64,000 nt of DNA from Williamsia soli (lineage in GTDB: Bacteria; Actinomycetota; Actinomycetes; Mycobacteriales; Mycobacteriaceae), in assembly GCF_017377795.1 (NCBI RefSeq), contig NZ_JAFRDR010000011.1:62001-126000 (forward strand), given 5' to 3'. Below, one piece after another: positions 1 through 8,841 of the stretch. Numbering within the stretch: the stretch's first letter is position 1; the number at the start of each line of letters is the position of its first letter. The notes under the pieces were generated by a model. That model had not been told where the DNA came from, searched no databases, and saw only the letters and a program-made list of their open reading frames with translations. A program made the position numbers and the translations under genes.

Positions 1-7
1 CTGGCAT
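1..7 (-). CDS. dnaA: Possible first codons of dnaA (partial)
   Basis: On the minus strand the first bases of the window read as an ATG (7-5) preceded at a normal distance by a strong AGGAGG ribosome binding site at about 14-19. The gene divergent from rpmH next to DnaA boxes is dnaA in mycobacteria and relatives, so I infer that this is the dnaA start. Only two codons lie inside the window, so the protein itself cannot be checked. Confidence 0.35.
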
Positions 8-36
8 GGTCGTCCCTCCTGGTGGTTCGTCACCAA

Positions 37-57
37 TTGTCCACACCGTTATCCACA
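37..57. promoter_or_regulatory. Two DnaA boxes in the dnaA-rpmH intergenic region
   Basis: TTGTCCACA at 37-45 and TTATCCACA at 49-57 match the actinobacterial DnaA box in the same orientation, three bases apart. They sit just upstream of the presumed dnaA start and may serve dnaA autoregulation or form part of the origin. In mycobacteria the main oriC lies between dnaA and dnaN, which would be outside this window. The rest of the interval 58-446 holds only the rpmH promoter and leader. Confidence 0.7.
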
Positions 58-265
58 GGTGTGGAGCAATAGGAAGACACAGCGAACCCCAGAAGGGTTA
101 ACGCGATTCCGCCCCGGGTGGATAGCTTGGGTGAAGTTAACAGAGATCGGCGCGGGGCGACAACTGAACACCACATGTCGCAGGTAAAGGCAAGAATCTC
201 CCCGCAACAGGCGTGTCGAACATCGATGCCGCAGGTCGCGGGTGTTTCACGCATCCGACCGCGGT

Positions 266-294
266 TTGACCCTGACGCCGGTCATCAGTAGTCT
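266..294 (+). promoter_or_regulatory. Predicted rpmH promoter
   Basis: A TTGACC hexamer (266-271) and a TAGTCT hexamer (289-294) are separated by 17 bases, a near-consensus housekeeping promoter. Transcription would start near 301 and give a leader of roughly 145 bases before rpmH. The whole rpmH-rnpA-yidD-yidC-jag run could be read from it. Confidence 0.55.
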
Positions 295-446
295 CGAACG
301 GTCGCCGATCGTCGATTCCGGCCACTCTGATCAGCGCCCACAGGGGGCTGCAAAGTAACCGACGCATCGAGGTAGCGACCAGACCACCGATTAACAAGCT
401 GGGCTCAATCATGGACGCGAGCCCGTCACCATGAGGAGATTTGGCC

Positions 447-590
447 GTGGCCAAGGGCAAGCGGACTTTCCAACCGAACAACCGTCGTCGCGCACGTGTG
501 CACGGCTTCCGGCTGCGTATGCGTACCCGTGCGGGACGCGCAATCGTCAACACCCGTCGCCGCAAGGGGCGCGCGAGTCTCACGGCCTGA
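447..590 (+). CDS. rpmH: 50S ribosomal protein L34
   Basis: This 47-residue, strongly basic protein begins [17 protein letters not shown] and ends with an Arg/Lys-rich tail ([11 protein letters not shown]), the unmistakable L34 pattern of actinobacteria. L34 binds 23S rRNA in the large subunit. The start is a GTG at 447 with GAGGAG eight bases upstream. It is the first gene of the origin-side run rpmH-rnpA-yidD-yidC-jag and lies 43 bases before the chosen rnpA start, the usual pairing. Confidence 0.97.
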   Translation: MAKGKRTFQPNNRRRARVHGFRLRMRTRAGRAIVNTRRRKGRASLTA

Positions 591-633
591 GTCGGCCGCG
601 TATCGCAGCCTGCGTAGCCGGCCGCAACTTATC

Positions 634-1002
634 GTGTTGGCACCACCGAACCGGATCACCCGGCGGTCAGACTTCACCCGCATCCTCAAACAAGGGGTGC
701 GGGTTGGTCGGCGTGATGTGATCGCGCACGTGTTGGTGCCGTCCGAGCCCGAACTCATCACCTCCGGTGGTCCGAGGTTCGGGCTGATCGTCGGCAAGTC
801 TGTCGGCAACTCGGTGGTCCGTCACGCCGTGTCACGTCGGCTGCGCGCTGCCGCTCGACCACTTCTCGACGACTGCGATCCCGCGGCGATGGTCGTGGTG
901 CGTGCTCTCGGTGGCAGTGCGAACTGTTCGCAGCCAGATCTCGAACGGCAGTTGTCGTCGGCAGTGACCACGGCAATGCGTCGCATCGAGGCGACTGTGT
1001 GA
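634..1002 (+). CDS. rnpA: Ribonuclease P protein component
   Basis: The protein subunit of RNase P helps the catalytic RNA mature tRNA 5' ends. The reading frame shows the family opening ([18 protein letters not shown]), and further on [20 protein letters not shown], which carries the RNR-like basic helix that contacts RNA. The frame stays open upstream, but the family normally starts just before the NR motif, so GTG 634 (or TTG 637) is preferred; that gives 122 residues, a typical length. No clear Shine-Dalgarno precedes it, and coupling to rpmH is possible. Its stop overlaps the yidD start. Confidence 0.93.
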   Translation: MLAPPNRITRRSDFTRILKQGVRVGRRDVIAHVLVPSEPELITSGGPRFGLIVGKSVGNSVVRHAVSRRLRAAARPLLDDCDPAAMVVVRALGGSANCSQPDLERQLSSAVTTAMRRIEATV

Positions 1003-1358
1003 TGGGAAGTCCCCGCGGCGTACGCAGGTCGACCTTCGCCACCTGGCCTCGCAGAGCGATCATCTTCGTGATCGAGCTCTACCGCACGTGGGTCTCCCCC
1101 ATGCGACTGCCCACCTGTCGGTTCGAACCGACATGCAGTACTTATGCAGTCGAGGCACTGACCGAGTACGGCGCACTCCGTGGAGGACTGTTGTCGTTGA
1201 TACGCCTCGCCAAGTGCGGACCCTGGCACAAGCCCGGTTACGACCCCATTCCTGAGCGCCGGAACGCCGATGACGAGCACCCTTGCCGGCAGCAACCTGC
1301 GGAACTCGACCCAAACGCGGCCAAAGAGCCGGATCTTGTTGTAACAGTGAGGAACTGA
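1002..1358 (+). CDS. yidD: Membrane protein insertion efficiency factor YidD
   Basis: YidD is a small membrane-associated protein that aids YidC-dependent insertion. The family core is present: [20 protein letters not shown], then [12 protein letters not shown], with the conserved CRFxPTCSxYA cysteines, followed by [15 protein letters not shown] 1002 shares its A with the rnpA stop (TGATG), so the genes are translationally coupled; GTG 999 in frame is an alternative. The 118 residues include a hydrophilic C-terminal tail that E. coli YidD lacks but actinobacterial forms often have. It is three bases ahead of yidC. Confidence 0.95.
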   Translation: MGSPRGVRRSTFATWPRRAIIFVIELYRTWVSPMRLPTCRFEPTCSTYAVEALTEYGALRGGLLSLIRLAKCGPWHKPGYDPIPERRNADDEHPCRQQPAELDPNAAKEPDLVVTVRN

Positions 1359-1361
1359 CGC

Positions 1362-2573
1362 GTGCTCGATTTCATTTACTGGCCGGTCTCGGCCATCATG
1401 TGGGTATGGTACGAGGCGTTCAGCTTCCTCCTGCCCAACTCACCGGGTGGCGACGGCATCGCCTGGGCCCTGTCGGTGGTGTTCCTGGTCTTCACCCTTC
1501 GCGCGATTCTCTACAAGCCGTTCGTCAAGCAGATCCGCACCACGCGGAAGATGCAAGAGATTCAGCCGCAGATGCAGGCGATCCGTAAGAAGTACGGCAA
1601 AGATCGCGTGAAGATGACCGAGGAGATGCAGAAGCTCCAGAAGGAGCACGGGTTCAATCCCCTGCTCGGATGTCTGCCGATGCTCGCGCAGATCCCGGTC
1701 TTCATCGGCCTGTTCCACGTGCTGCGCTCGTTCAACCGAATGGGCACGGGTTTCGGTCAGCTGGGTATGACGGCCGAAGAAACCCGGTCGTACGGCAACT
1801 ACATCTTCAACGTCGATCAGGTCCAGAACTTCCTGGACGCCCGACTCTTCGGCGTTCCCCTGTCGTCGTATATCATCCAGCCGACCTCGGAATGGCTCGC
1901 TTTCAGCCCTCCCGGTGTGCCGGTCGACTTCACTCGGCTGAACATCATCATCCTGGTGATCCCACTGGTGATCATCTCGTCGATCGCGACACACATGAAC
2001 TCCAGGGCGTCCGTGGCCCGGCAGAGCGAAGCCGCGATGGAGAACCCGCAGACACGCATCATGAACAACCTCGCGTTGTACGTGTTCCCTCTGGGCATCC
2101 TCGTCTCCGGCGCCTTCTTCCCCGTCGCGATCCTCCTCTACTGGGTCTCGAACAACCTCTGGACCTATGTGCAGCAACACATCGTCTTCGGAAACATTGA
2201 GAAAGAAGAAGAGGCTCAGAAGGCCGCCAAGCTCGAGAAGCGTTCCAACAACGCACCGAAGCCCGGCGCGAAGCCGCAGGCGGCCAAGGCGGTCACGACC
2301 AAACCGAAGCCCGGCGCGAAACCGACAGGCACGTCGAAGCCGGCAGGCAAGCCGGGGTCGCAACAGGTGGACATCACCAAGGGTGACGCGGCAGCAGCTG
2401 ATGCAAAGACTTCGTCAGAGGACTCGGAGGAGACGACCACGTCCTCGGGCAAGCCGACGGCAGGCGGCTCGCCCAGTTCCAACGGCGCGAAGAAACCGAC
2501 AGGCGGACGTCCGGCCACAGGGCCCGGCGGAGCACGCGGCGGCAATCAGCAACGACGTAAGAAGCGGCGCTGA
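1362..2573 (+). CDS. yidC: Membrane protein insertase YidC/Oxa1
   Basis: This is the YidC/Oxa1/Alb3 insertase, which places proteins in the plasma membrane with or without SecYEG. It starts with a GTG that has GAGGA eight bases upstream. The N-terminal helix ([20 protein letters not shown]) leads into a cytoplasmic helical hairpin rich in charge (residues about 55-95, [19 protein letters not shown]), then family segments [16 protein letters not shown] and the late hydrophobic segments near residues 190-270. The last 130 residues are a Lys/Pro/Gly/Ser-rich low-complexity tail ending in KKRR, as in Gram-positive YidC forms that bind ribosomes. Length is 403 residues. Confidence 0.96.
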   Translation: MLDFIYWPVSAIMWVWYEAFSFLLPNSPGGDGIAWALSVVFLVFTLRAILYKPFVKQIRTTRKMQEIQPQMQAIRKKYGKDRVKMTEEMQKLQKEHGFNPLLGCLPMLAQIPVFIGLFHVLRSFNRMGTGFGQLGMTAEETRSYGNYIFNVDQVQNFLDARLFGVPLSSYIIQPTSEWLAFSPPGVPVDFTRLNIIILVIPLVIISSIATHMNSRASVARQSEAAMENPQTRIMNNLALYVFPLGILVSGAFFPVAILLYWVSNNLWTYVQQHIVFGNIEKEEEAQKAAKLEKRSNNAPKPGAKPQAAKAVTTKPKPGAKPTGTSKPAGKPGSQQVDITKGDAAAADAKTSSEDSEETTTSSGKPTAGGSPSSNGAKKPTGGRPATGPGGARGGNQQRRKKRR

Positions 2574-2620
2574 CCCATGACTGGTCAGTACCCCGATGAG
2601 TGCAAAGCGAGGGAAGTTCG

Positions 2621-3223
2621 ATGAGTGCAGAGACCAAGGATGCGGTGGTCGAGGAATTGATCGAGGAGCCGGCAGCCGACGAACAGGCGACCGAAACCCC
2701 GGCGAACGGTGAGGTATCCGACGGGGACGATGCGGACTCGGACGATACGGGTTTGACCGACGAGGAGCGGCTGGTCGAAGAAGGCGAGATCGCAGGCGAC
2801 TATCTCGAGCAGCTGCTCGACGTCCTGGACTTCGACGGTGACATCGATCTCGACGTCGACGGTGACCGGGCGATCGTGAGCATCGACGGCGGATCCGACC
2901 TCGTGAAGTTGGTGGGCAAGAACGGTGAGATCCTCGACGCCCTCCAGGAGTTGACGCGGCTGGCCGTCCAGCGCACCACGGGTGACCGGAGTCGGCTGAT
3001 GCTCGACGTCGCGCGGTGGCGGGCTGATCGTCGGGAGCGACTCGCGCGTCTGGGCAACGAAGTCGCTGAACGTGTGCGCGAGGGTGGAGAGCGCGAAGAG
3101 CTCGATCCGATGTCCCCATTCGAGCGGAAGATCGTGCACGACGCGGTTGCAGCGGTCGACGGGGTCTACTCCGAGAGCGAGGGCACCGAGCCCAATCGAC
3201 GAGTTGTCGTTCTCAAGGGCTGA
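2621..3223 (+). CDS. jag: Jag family RNA-binding protein (KH + R3H)
   Basis: Jag/SpoIIIJ-associated proteins bind RNA through a KH domain and an R3H domain and follow yidC in most Gram-positive genomes. Here about 70 acidic residues precede a KH region (YLEQLLDVLDFDGDIDLDVD through KLVGKNGEILDALQELTRLA, with a GKNG turn in place of GxxG), followed by an R3H-type end (PMSPFERKIVHDAV, then SESEGTEPNRRVVV). ATG 2621 is chosen over an in-frame upstream start because GGGAAG lies a few bases before it. The protein is 200 residues; a strong hairpin follows it. Confidence 0.92.
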   Translation: MSAETKDAVVEELIEEPAADEQATETPANGEVSDGDDADSDDTGLTDEERLVEEGEIAGDYLEQLLDVLDFDGDIDLDVDGDRAIVSIDGGSDLVKLVGKNGEILDALQELTRLAVQRTTGDRSRLMLDVARWRADRRERLARLGNEVAERVREGGEREELDPMSPFERKIVHDAVAAVDGVYSESEGTEPNRRVVVLKG

Positions 3224-3241
3224 CTCGAACAACTGAGGCAG

Positions 3242-3269
3242 TGGGCCCCGGCGGTGTCGCCGGGGCCCA
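3242..3269 (+). terminator. Hairpin terminator after jag
   Basis: Perfect 11-base arms (TGGGCCCCGGC at 3242-3252 and its complement at 3259-3269) enclose a six-base loop. There is no long U tract, as is common for actinobacterial terminators. It would separate the rpmH-jag transcript from rsmG-parA-parB. Confidence 0.75.
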
Positions 3270-3347
3270 TTGCTATCTCCAGGCATAGTTACAACGATGT
3301 TGTTTACCGGCCGATCCGGGGTCCCCGGACGGCGAGGGTGCGAGTGA

Positions 3348-3363
3348 TGTTTCACGTGAAACG
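3348..3363. promoter_or_regulatory. parS centromere site 1
   Basis: TGTTTCACGTGAAAC followed by G matches the 16-base parS palindrome at 15 positions. ParB nucleates here and spreads. It lies nine bases before the rsmG start codon and so also overlaps the rsmG leader. Confidence 0.93.
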
Positions 3364-3372
3364 GAGGACCGG

Positions 3373-4038
3373 ATGACCGGTGAGTTCGAGGGCGAGGGTG
3401 GGGACCAACTCCGGGCGGCCGCGGAGTCGGTGTTCGCCGACCGCCTGCCGATAGCCGAGAAGTACTGGGACGCGCTGGCGAGTGCCGGTGTCGAGCGCGG
3501 TCTGATCGGGCCCCGAGAGATAGACCGACTCTGGGGACGGCACATTCTGAACTGCGCCGTGGTTGCCGAAGTCCTCGCGGACGGCGAGGCCGTGGTGGAC
3601 ATCGGCAGCGGCGCCGGACTGCCGGGTGTCGCGGTGGCCATCGCGAAGCCGGGCATCAACATGACTCTGGTCGAACCTCTCCTGCGCCGTGCGACATTCC
3701 TTGAAGAGGTGGTGGCCGAACTCGGAATCGACGTGCGGGTCATCCGGGGCCGGGCAGAGGAGAAGGCGGTTGTGAAGGCGGCCGGACGCGCCGACGTTGT
3801 CACGTCGCGTGCGGTCGCTCCGCTCGATCGGCTGGGAAAGTGGTCCACTCCCCTGCTGCGGCCCGGCGGTCGGCTGGTTGCCATTAAGGGTTCGTCGGCG
3901 GCCGAGGAGATCACCACTCATGTAGGCACCCTGGGTCGGATTGGTTTGTCTGGTCTACGGGTCGAACAATGCGGGAGTTCTATGCTCCCCACGCCGACGA
4001 CTGTGGTGTTGGCGACGCGGGTTGGTGGTCGCCGGTGA
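3373..4038 (+). CDS. rsmG: 16S rRNA (guanine-N7) methyltransferase RsmG
   Basis: RsmG (GidB) methylates G527 (E. coli numbering) of 16S rRNA using S-adenosylmethionine; its loss gives low-level streptomycin resistance in mycobacteria. The AdoMet site is VDIGSGAGLPGVAVAI (residues about 75-90), preceded by the family segment RLWGRHILNCAVVAE and followed by RAVAPLDRLGKWSTPLLRPG. The ATG follows CGGAGGA at a normal distance. The length of 221 residues is normal. It is placed between jag and parA as in mycobacteria; parS site 1 lies in its leader. Confidence 0.95.
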   Translation: MTGEFEGEGGDQLRAAAESVFADRLPIAEKYWDALASAGVERGLIGPREIDRLWGRHILNCAVVAEVLADGEAVVDIGSGAGLPGVAVAIAKPGINMTLVEPLLRRATFLEEVVAELGIDVRVIRGRAEEKAVVKAAGRADVVTSRAVAPLDRLGKWSTPLLRPGGRLVAIKGSSAAEEITTHVGTLGRIGLSGLRVEQCGSSMLPTPTTVVLATRVGGRR

Positions 4039-4082
4039 CAGAGCGCAGAATGTTCAGCAGGCGTAGCCGAAGGAGTGAAAGC

Positions 4083-5042
4083 GTGTCCAACGAATCGCAT
4101 GTTTCACGTGAAACTGTTTCACGTGAAACCAGCGCGTACGAGGCCAGACCCCAACCACATGATGACACCCCGATCGCTGCCGCAGCAGAGCGAGCAAGCC
4201 GTGTGCTGACCCCAGGAGGTAGCGGAGCACTCCCCCGTCCGAGGCGCACCCGCATCATCACCATCGCGAACCAGAAGGGCGGCGTGGGAAAGACGACGAC
4301 CGCGGTGAACATGGCTGCGGCACTAGCGGTGCATCAGCTACGCGTTCTGGTCATCGATCTCGACCCCCAGGGCAATGCCAGTACCGCGCTCGGTGTCGAC
4401 CATCGGTCCGGCATCCCTTCGGTTTACGAACTGCTGATCGGTGAGGTCGAGTTCGCCGACACAATCGTGCAGAGTTCCAGCAACGAAAACCTCTTCTGCG
4501 TTCCGGCGACACTGGATTTGGCGGGAGCGGAGATCGAACTGGTCTCGATGGTCGCGCGAGAGAATCGCCTCCGCAATGCTCTCGACAAGGCGACCCTCGA
4601 GAAATACGACTTCGACTACGTCCTCATCGACTGCCCGCCATCTCTCGGGCTGCTGACGATCAACGCGATGGTCGCCGCGCGCGAGGTCATGATCCCGATC
4701 CAGTGCGAGTACTACGCGCTCGAAGGTGTCAGCCAGTTGCTGTCGAACATCAACCTCGTCCAGGCGCATCTGAACCCTGAGCTCCACGTGTCGACCGTTG
4801 TTCTCACGATGTACGACGGGCGAACGAAACTTGCCGACCAAGTCGCAGAAAGTGTGCGTGAGCACTTCGGCGATCGCGTCCTGAACGCGGTCATTCCCCG
4901 GAGTGTGAAGGTGTCCGAGGCACCCGGCTACGGGACCACCATCATCGAATACGACCCGGGTTCACGTGGAGCCATGAGCTACCTGGATGCGGGCCGCGAA
5001 CTCGCGCTGCGTTCGACGAGAGAAGAGGAGGGGCTGTCGTGA
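4083..5042 (+). CDS. parA: Chromosome partitioning ATPase ParA
   Basis: ParA is the Walker-type ATPase that moves ParB-parS complexes after origin replication. The deviant Walker A motif KGGVGKTTT lies at about residues 64-72, with [13 protein letters not shown] and [14 protein letters not shown] further on. GTG 4083 is chosen because AAGGAG ends seven bases before it; the frame is open further upstream into rsmG. The first 60 residues are a divergent tail, part of which ([12 protein letters not shown]) is encoded by two parS palindromes. The gene ends in a GTGA overlap with parB. Length is 319 residues. Confidence 0.95.
   Translation: MSNESHVSRETVSRETSAYEARPQPHDDTPIAAAAERASRVLTPGGSGALPRPRRTRIITIANQKGGVGKTTTAVNMAAALAVHQLRVLVIDLDPQGNASTALGVDHRSGIPSVYELLIGEVEFADTIVQSSSNENLFCVPATLDLAGAEIELVSMVARENRLRNALDKATLEKYDFDYVLIDCPPSLGLLTINAMVAAREVMIPIQCEYYALEGVSQLLSNINLVQAHLNPELHVSTVVLTMYDGRTKLADQVAESVREHFGDRVLNAVIPRSVKVSEAPGYGTTIIEYDPGSRGAMSYLDAGRELALRSTREEEGLS
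4100..4130. promoter_or_regulatory. Two overlapping parS sites inside the parA 5' end
   Basis: TGTTTCACGTGAAAC occurs at 4100-4114 and again at 4115-4129, back to back with no spacer, each a 15-base match to the parS core. Both lie in codons 6 to 16 of parA. With the site at 3348 this makes three parS sites within 800 bases of each other. Confidence 0.93.
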
Positions 5043-6127
5043 GCGATCCGGGTCAGGCAAACAAAGGAAGTGGCACCGGGAAGCCGCCCGCCAAGGGTGC
5101 CGGTAATCGGTCGCCGAAACGGCAGGGCGGCCTCGGTCGCGGTCTGGCTGCGCTCATCCCGACCGGCCCCACAGAGGGTCCCCGAATGGGCTCTGCGGCT
5201 GCTGACGAGATGTTCGGTGCTGCCAACCGGCAGGCGGATTCGGAGTCGCAGACCGCGAATGCGCCTGTGCCCACTCCCCCGACCGTGACCGATCCGCGGG
5301 GTGTCGATGAGGTCGGCGCGGTATACCGGGAGATCCCGCCCAGGCTGATTCAGCCGAATCCGCAGCAGCCGCGTACCGCCTTCGATGAAGAAGCACTTGC
5401 CGAGTTGGTGCACTCGATTCGCGAGTTCGGCCTCATGCAACCGATTGTCGTGCGGCGGCTGTCCGAGCCGGTGGGTGCCGCTGAGTACCAACTCGTCATG
5501 GGCGAGCGGCGGTGGCGTGCAAGCCAGGAAGCCGGTCTCGAGTCGATCCCTGCCATCGTTCGCGAGACTGCGGATGGCGACATGTTGCGCGACGCCCTCC
5601 TGGAGAATATTCACCGGGTGCAGTTGAATCCGCTGGAAGAGGCCGCGGCGTATCAGCAGCTGCTCGAAGAGTTCGGCGTCACCCACGATGAACTCGCGAG
5701 TCGGCTTGGCCGCTCGCGGCCCGTGATCACCAACATGATCCGACTGCTTCGCCTACCGATCCCGGTCCAGCGTCGCGTCGCGGCCGGCGTGCTGTCCGCC
5801 GGACACGCTCGCGCACTGCTCTCGCTCGACGCGGGTGCCGACGCCCAAGAGGCCTTGGCGGCCCGGATCATCGCTGAGGGCATGTCTGTGCGTGCGACTG
5901 AGGAAGCGGTGACGCTTGCCAACCGCGGTGACGGCAAGACCACTCCCCCCTCGCCGAAGCGCAAACCGATGCAGATGCCCGGCCTTCAAGACGTGGCGGA
6001 ACGGCTGTCGGACAAGCTCGACACCCGGGTGACGGTCGCGATGGGGAAACGAAAAGGCAAAATCACCGTCGAATTCGGGTCCGTTGGCGACCTCGAGCGG
6101 CTTGTCGAGATCATTGCGCAAAAGTGA
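5039..6127 (+). CDS. parB: Chromosome partitioning protein ParB
   Basis: ParB binds parS, spreads as a CTP-dependent clamp and stimulates ParA. Domains in order: a disordered Gly/Pro-rich N-terminus containing the conserved [11 protein letters not shown] ParA-interacting segment (about residues 31-41), the nuclease-like CTP domain ([20 protein letters not shown], then [13 protein letters not shown]), the HTH region that recognises parS (about 215-275, with [18 protein letters not shown]), and a C-terminal dimerisation domain. GTG 5039 overlaps the parA stop by four bases, so the pair is coupled. Length is 362 residues. Confidence 0.95.
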   Translation: MSDPGQANKGSGTGKPPAKGAGNRSPKRQGGLGRGLAALIPTGPTEGPRMGSAAADEMFGAANRQADSESQTANAPVPTPPTVTDPRGVDEVGAVYREIPPRLIQPNPQQPRTAFDEEALAELVHSIREFGLMQPIVVRRLSEPVGAAEYQLVMGERRWRASQEAGLESIPAIVRETADGDMLRDALLENIHRVQLNPLEEAAAYQQLLEEFGVTHDELASRLGRSRPVITNMIRLLRLPIPVQRRVAAGVLSAGHARALLSLDAGADAQEALAARIIAEGMSVRATEEAVTLANRGDGKTTPPSPKRKPMQMPGLQDVAERLSDKLDTRVTVAMGKRKGKITVEFGSVGDLERLVEIIAQK

Positions 6128-6383
6128 AAATTTCGCCGCGGAATTTCGCGTACGGGAGTATGCGGCTGAAACGTCACTGTGACAAAGGCTCCTCGGCAGT
6201 GGTTCCGATATCTCCGAAACCGTTATCAGACAACAGATTTCGCCCGGAGGGCCGCTCACCGCAGGCCGACGTCCTCGATCGCTTATGCTGGAGGGTGTTC
6301 ACAGCAGTTTTCGGTCGATTCGGGCGACGTGGAAATCTCATCGGAGCCGGAGCTCGACGATTTGAAGGAAAGGCGTCGGTGCC

Positions 6384-7091
6384 GTGTCGGTAACGATAGC
6401 GCCACTGACGATGGACGGATTCGAAAGTCTTCCTTCGCACAGCCGACGCTGTGTCTTCTGGGAGATGGATCCGACCCTCATCCCCGACAACCCGGGCGGC
6501 GTCGCATTCGAGAGCGAGTTCGACAAAGAGGCCTGGGTCTCCATGATCCTGCTCGAGTGGGGCACGTGCGGACGGGTCGCCGTCAGTCGTACGACCGGCA
6601 AGGTGGTGGGCGCCGCGTTCTACGGTCCTCCGCGCAGTGTTCCGAGGTCTCTGCTTTTCCCCACCTCCCCGGTATCACCCGACGCAGTAATCCTGAATTC
6701 GCTGTGGGTGGATCCCGGCTATGACGACGCCGCTGCCGCACTGACGCAGGCGGTGATCGTCGACCTCACCCGGCGTGGGGTCCGCGCCATCGAAGCGTTC
6801 GGCATCGTCCGGTCAGCGCACACCAGTCCGAACCAGGACCCGGAGAATGACGCGATCTGTGCGCGCTGCATGATCGACGCCCACTTCCTCAAAGGCGAGG
6901 GTTTCGACGTCGTGTCAGCTCACCACCGCTACCCCAGGTTGCGGCTCGCGCTCGACAACGACCTCGGCTGGAAAGCAGGCGTCGAGAGTGCGTTGGAGAA
7001 GCTGGTGGTGATGGCGGCCATCGATGTGGCGGGTCGAGAACGAACGGCAGTGCCGGTTGGCTCAGCGCGCCACTTGTTCCGAGGCCAGTAG
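6384..7091 (+). CDS. GNAT-like protein (Rv3916c family)
   Basis: By position this is the counterpart of M. tuberculosis Rv3916c, downstream of parB and convergent with cwlM. The 235-residue protein has a plausible acetyltransferase fold (GRVAVSRTTGKVVGAAFYGP as the central strands, then VILNSLWVDPGYDDAAAALT as the AcCoA-binding region), but no substrate can be named. The start is GTG 6384 with GAAGGAAAGG upstream. The 256 bases before it (6128-6383) hold a possible TATGCT -10 at 6284-6289 and nothing else I recognise. Its 3' end overlaps the convergent cwlM end by 30 bases. Confidence 0.72.
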   Translation: MSVTIAPLTMDGFESLPSHSRRCVFWEMDPTLIPDNPGGVAFESEFDKEAWVSMILLEWGTCGRVAVSRTTGKVVGAAFYGPPRSVPRSLLFPTSPVSPDAVILNSLWVDPGYDDAAAALTQAVIVDLTRRGVRAIEAFGIVRSAHTSPNQDPENDAICARCMIDAHFLKGEGFDVVSAHHRYPRLRLALDNDLGWKAGVESALEKLVVMAAIDVAGRERTAVPVGSARHLFRGQ

Positions 7092-8240
7092 TTCGGCGAA
7101 CGTGTAGGTCCCGGTGGGTTGATCGTCTCGGCCCAGGAGATAGAGACGTTTGACGGCAACCAGGATCGCCTCGGCAATGGTGTCGCGGACCGCCGGATCA
7201 CTCAGTTGGGTCGCATCGTGCAGATTACTGATGTAGCCGATGTCGAGTTGGACGGCAGGCATCTGACTGCGGCGGAGAATGTCCCACGTGCGCTCATGCG
7301 AACGACAGTCCCGCAGGTCTGTCCGAGCGACGATCTCGCGCTGGATGAAACCCGAGAGTGAACGGCCGATGGTGGACGAAGACCCATGGGTGGTCCCGTA
7401 GTGGAAACTGGCCACTCCACTCGCCCGGCTGTTCGGATAGTGCGCGCACCTGAGGGCGATCAGCAGATCTGCGCCGATGGCGTTGGCGGTGCCGGCCCGC
7501 TCTGCGTCGGTCGGGTTCTCGTCTTGGCGCCGAGATACGAAAGTCTCCATCCCGGCGGCGGTCATCCGGCCGACCAGGCGATCACTGAGATCCCACAGAA
7601 TTTCGGCTTCGATGGCCGACTCTGCAGGATCGGCGTCGGGGTGGTCACCGCCGGAACCCGGATCGATGACAATCCGCTTGCCCGACAGCTGAGGTCCGCG
7701 GCGGCGGACATGCTCTTCTTCACGGATCGCATGAGGCGAGCCACCGGTCACGCGGGTGCCGAGTTGCTTGAGGGACCGTAGCGTTGCCGGGCCGCAGATG
7801 CCGTCCGGATTGAGTCCGTAATCGCCCTGATAGTTCCGCAGGGCGTTGTGGGTGTCGACGTCGAAGTGGCCGTCGACGAGCCCGGTGTAGAAACCCAGGT
7901 TCTGTAGTCGAGACTGCAGGGTTGCGACGTCGTCGCCGTGCATGGGCGCTGAGGTGAGGTAACACAGCACCCGCGCACCCAGGCGGTAGGACGATTCGCG
8001 AAGCGCACCGAACGTGGCCGGGCCGACGATCCCGTCGACGAGCAGTCCGCGCTGCTGCTGGAAGGCGCGTACCGCCTGATCCGTCTCAGCGTCGAACACG
8101 GCCTCGGGCAAGGCCCATCCGTTGGCGTCCACGAGCCGGCCCGTCGGCAGTTGAGCGTCCGTCAGGAAGCCCTGGCCAGTGAGGATGGCACGTATCTCGG
8201 CAACTGCCGACCCGTGGTCTCCAAACCGGAACAACGGCAT
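7062..8240 (-). CDS. cwlM: CwlM, amidase-fold regulator of peptidoglycan synthesis
   Basis: CwlM carries two N-terminal peptidoglycan-binding repeats (about residues 5-75 and 90-160) and an Amidase_3 domain (about 187-368). In mycobacteria it is not a working amidase: phosphorylated by PknB it activates MurA, and it also interacts with FhaA and MurJ. The sequence agrees. The zinc-binding IDPGHGG motif reads IDPGSGG, and the usual SIHAN is replaced by ALRCAHY. The C-terminal segment DDQPTGTYTFAELL (Thr376, Thr378) matches the region phosphorylated in the mycobacterial protein. AAGGAAGG precedes the ATG. Length is 392 residues. Confidence 0.93.
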   Translation of the reverse strand: MPLFRFGDHGSAVAEIRAILTGQGFLTDAQLPTGRLVDANGWALPEAVFDAETDQAVRAFQQQRGLLVDGIVGPATFGALRESSYRLGARVLCYLTSAPMHGDDVATLQSRLQNLGFYTGLVDGHFDVDTHNALRNYQGDYGLNPDGICGPATLRSLKQLGTRVTGGSPHAIREEEHVRRRGPQLSGKRIVIDPGSGGDHPDADPAESAIEAEILWDLSDRLVGRMTAAGMETFVSRRQDENPTDAERAGTANAIGADLLIALRCAHYPNSRASGVASFHYGTTHGSSSTIGRSLSGFIQREIVARTDLRDCRSHERTWDILRRSQMPAVQLDIGYISNLHDATQLSDPAVRDTIAEAILVAVKRLYLLGRDDQPTGTYTFAELLASEQVAR

Positions 8241-8363
8241 CGCTTGGCCTTCCTTCTAGCAATCGGTAGCGCGTGGTCGGCGGGTGCTCATGGTGCCTCG
8301 TGGCCCCTGTCCGCACCCGAACTAGCTAAGAGTGTCTCAGCAATGACCCTCGGGAGCCAATAC

Positions 8364-8414
8364 GGCCAGGCACCAGTTTGGTGACCTTTGAGATCAAAAG
8401 ACTGGTGTCTGGCC
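8364..8414. repeat. Long imperfect inverted repeat between cwlM and thioredoxin gene
   Basis: Arms GGCCAGGCACCAGT (8364-8377) and ACTGGTGTCTGGCC (8401-8414) pair at 13 of 14 positions around a 23-base loop, which itself holds a short palindrome CTTTGA..TCAAAAG. Located 29 bases past the thioredoxin stop, it is best read as that operon's terminator, but it is longer than needed and could be a structured RNA element. Confidence 0.7.
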
Positions 8415-8443
8415 GCGGTGGTGAGTGGTGGTGCGCCGACGCG

Positions 8444-8776
8444 CTACTTACCGAGAACTCCGTCGAGTTCGCGGAGAAGCGCGGCCTTGCCCTTGGCACC
8501 GACGATCGTTTTGGTCGGTTTGCCGTCTTCGAACAGGATCATGGTCGGAATCGACATGATCTGGAAATCCCTTGCGACGTTGGGGTTCTGGTCCACGTCG
8601 AGCTTGGCGACGGTGAGCTTTTCGGAGTTCTCACCAGCGATCTCCTCGAGGACGGGGGCGACCATCTTGCAGGGTCCACACCAGGTTGCCCAGAAGTCGA
8701 CCAGGACCGGTTTGCCGGCTCCCAGCACCTCTTCTTTGAACGTGGCGTCGGTGACGGCGACGGTGTTGTCTCCCAT
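8444..8776 (-). CDS. trxC: Thioredoxin
   Basis: This 110-residue thioredoxin reduces protein disulfides with electrons from TrxB. The active site is [13 protein letters not shown] (Cys about 33 and 36), and the conserved cis-proline lies in [11 protein letters not shown]. The ATG has AAAAGGAG upstream. It is the second gene after trxB, 65 bases apart on the same strand, corresponding to Rv3914 (TrxC) next to Rv3913 (TrxB2) in M. tuberculosis. Confidence 0.95.
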   Translation of the reverse strand: MGDNTVAVTDATFKEEVLGAGKPVLVDFWATWCGPCKMVAPVLEEIAGENSEKLTVAKLDVDQNPNVARDFQIMSIPTMILFEDGKPTKTIVGAKGKAALLRELDGVLGK

Positions 8777-8841
8777 TTTTTGTTCTCCTTTTCACACGTG
8801 GTCGGGGTCCGTTCGGATGAACGGAGGTGGGTGGTTCGGGG

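Noticed and set aside
1116-1133. Perfect 18-base palindrome TGTCGGTTCGAACCGACA in yidD
   Set aside because: It encodes the conserved CRFEPT stretch of YidD using common codons, and there is no second copy. Chance or codon choice is enough.
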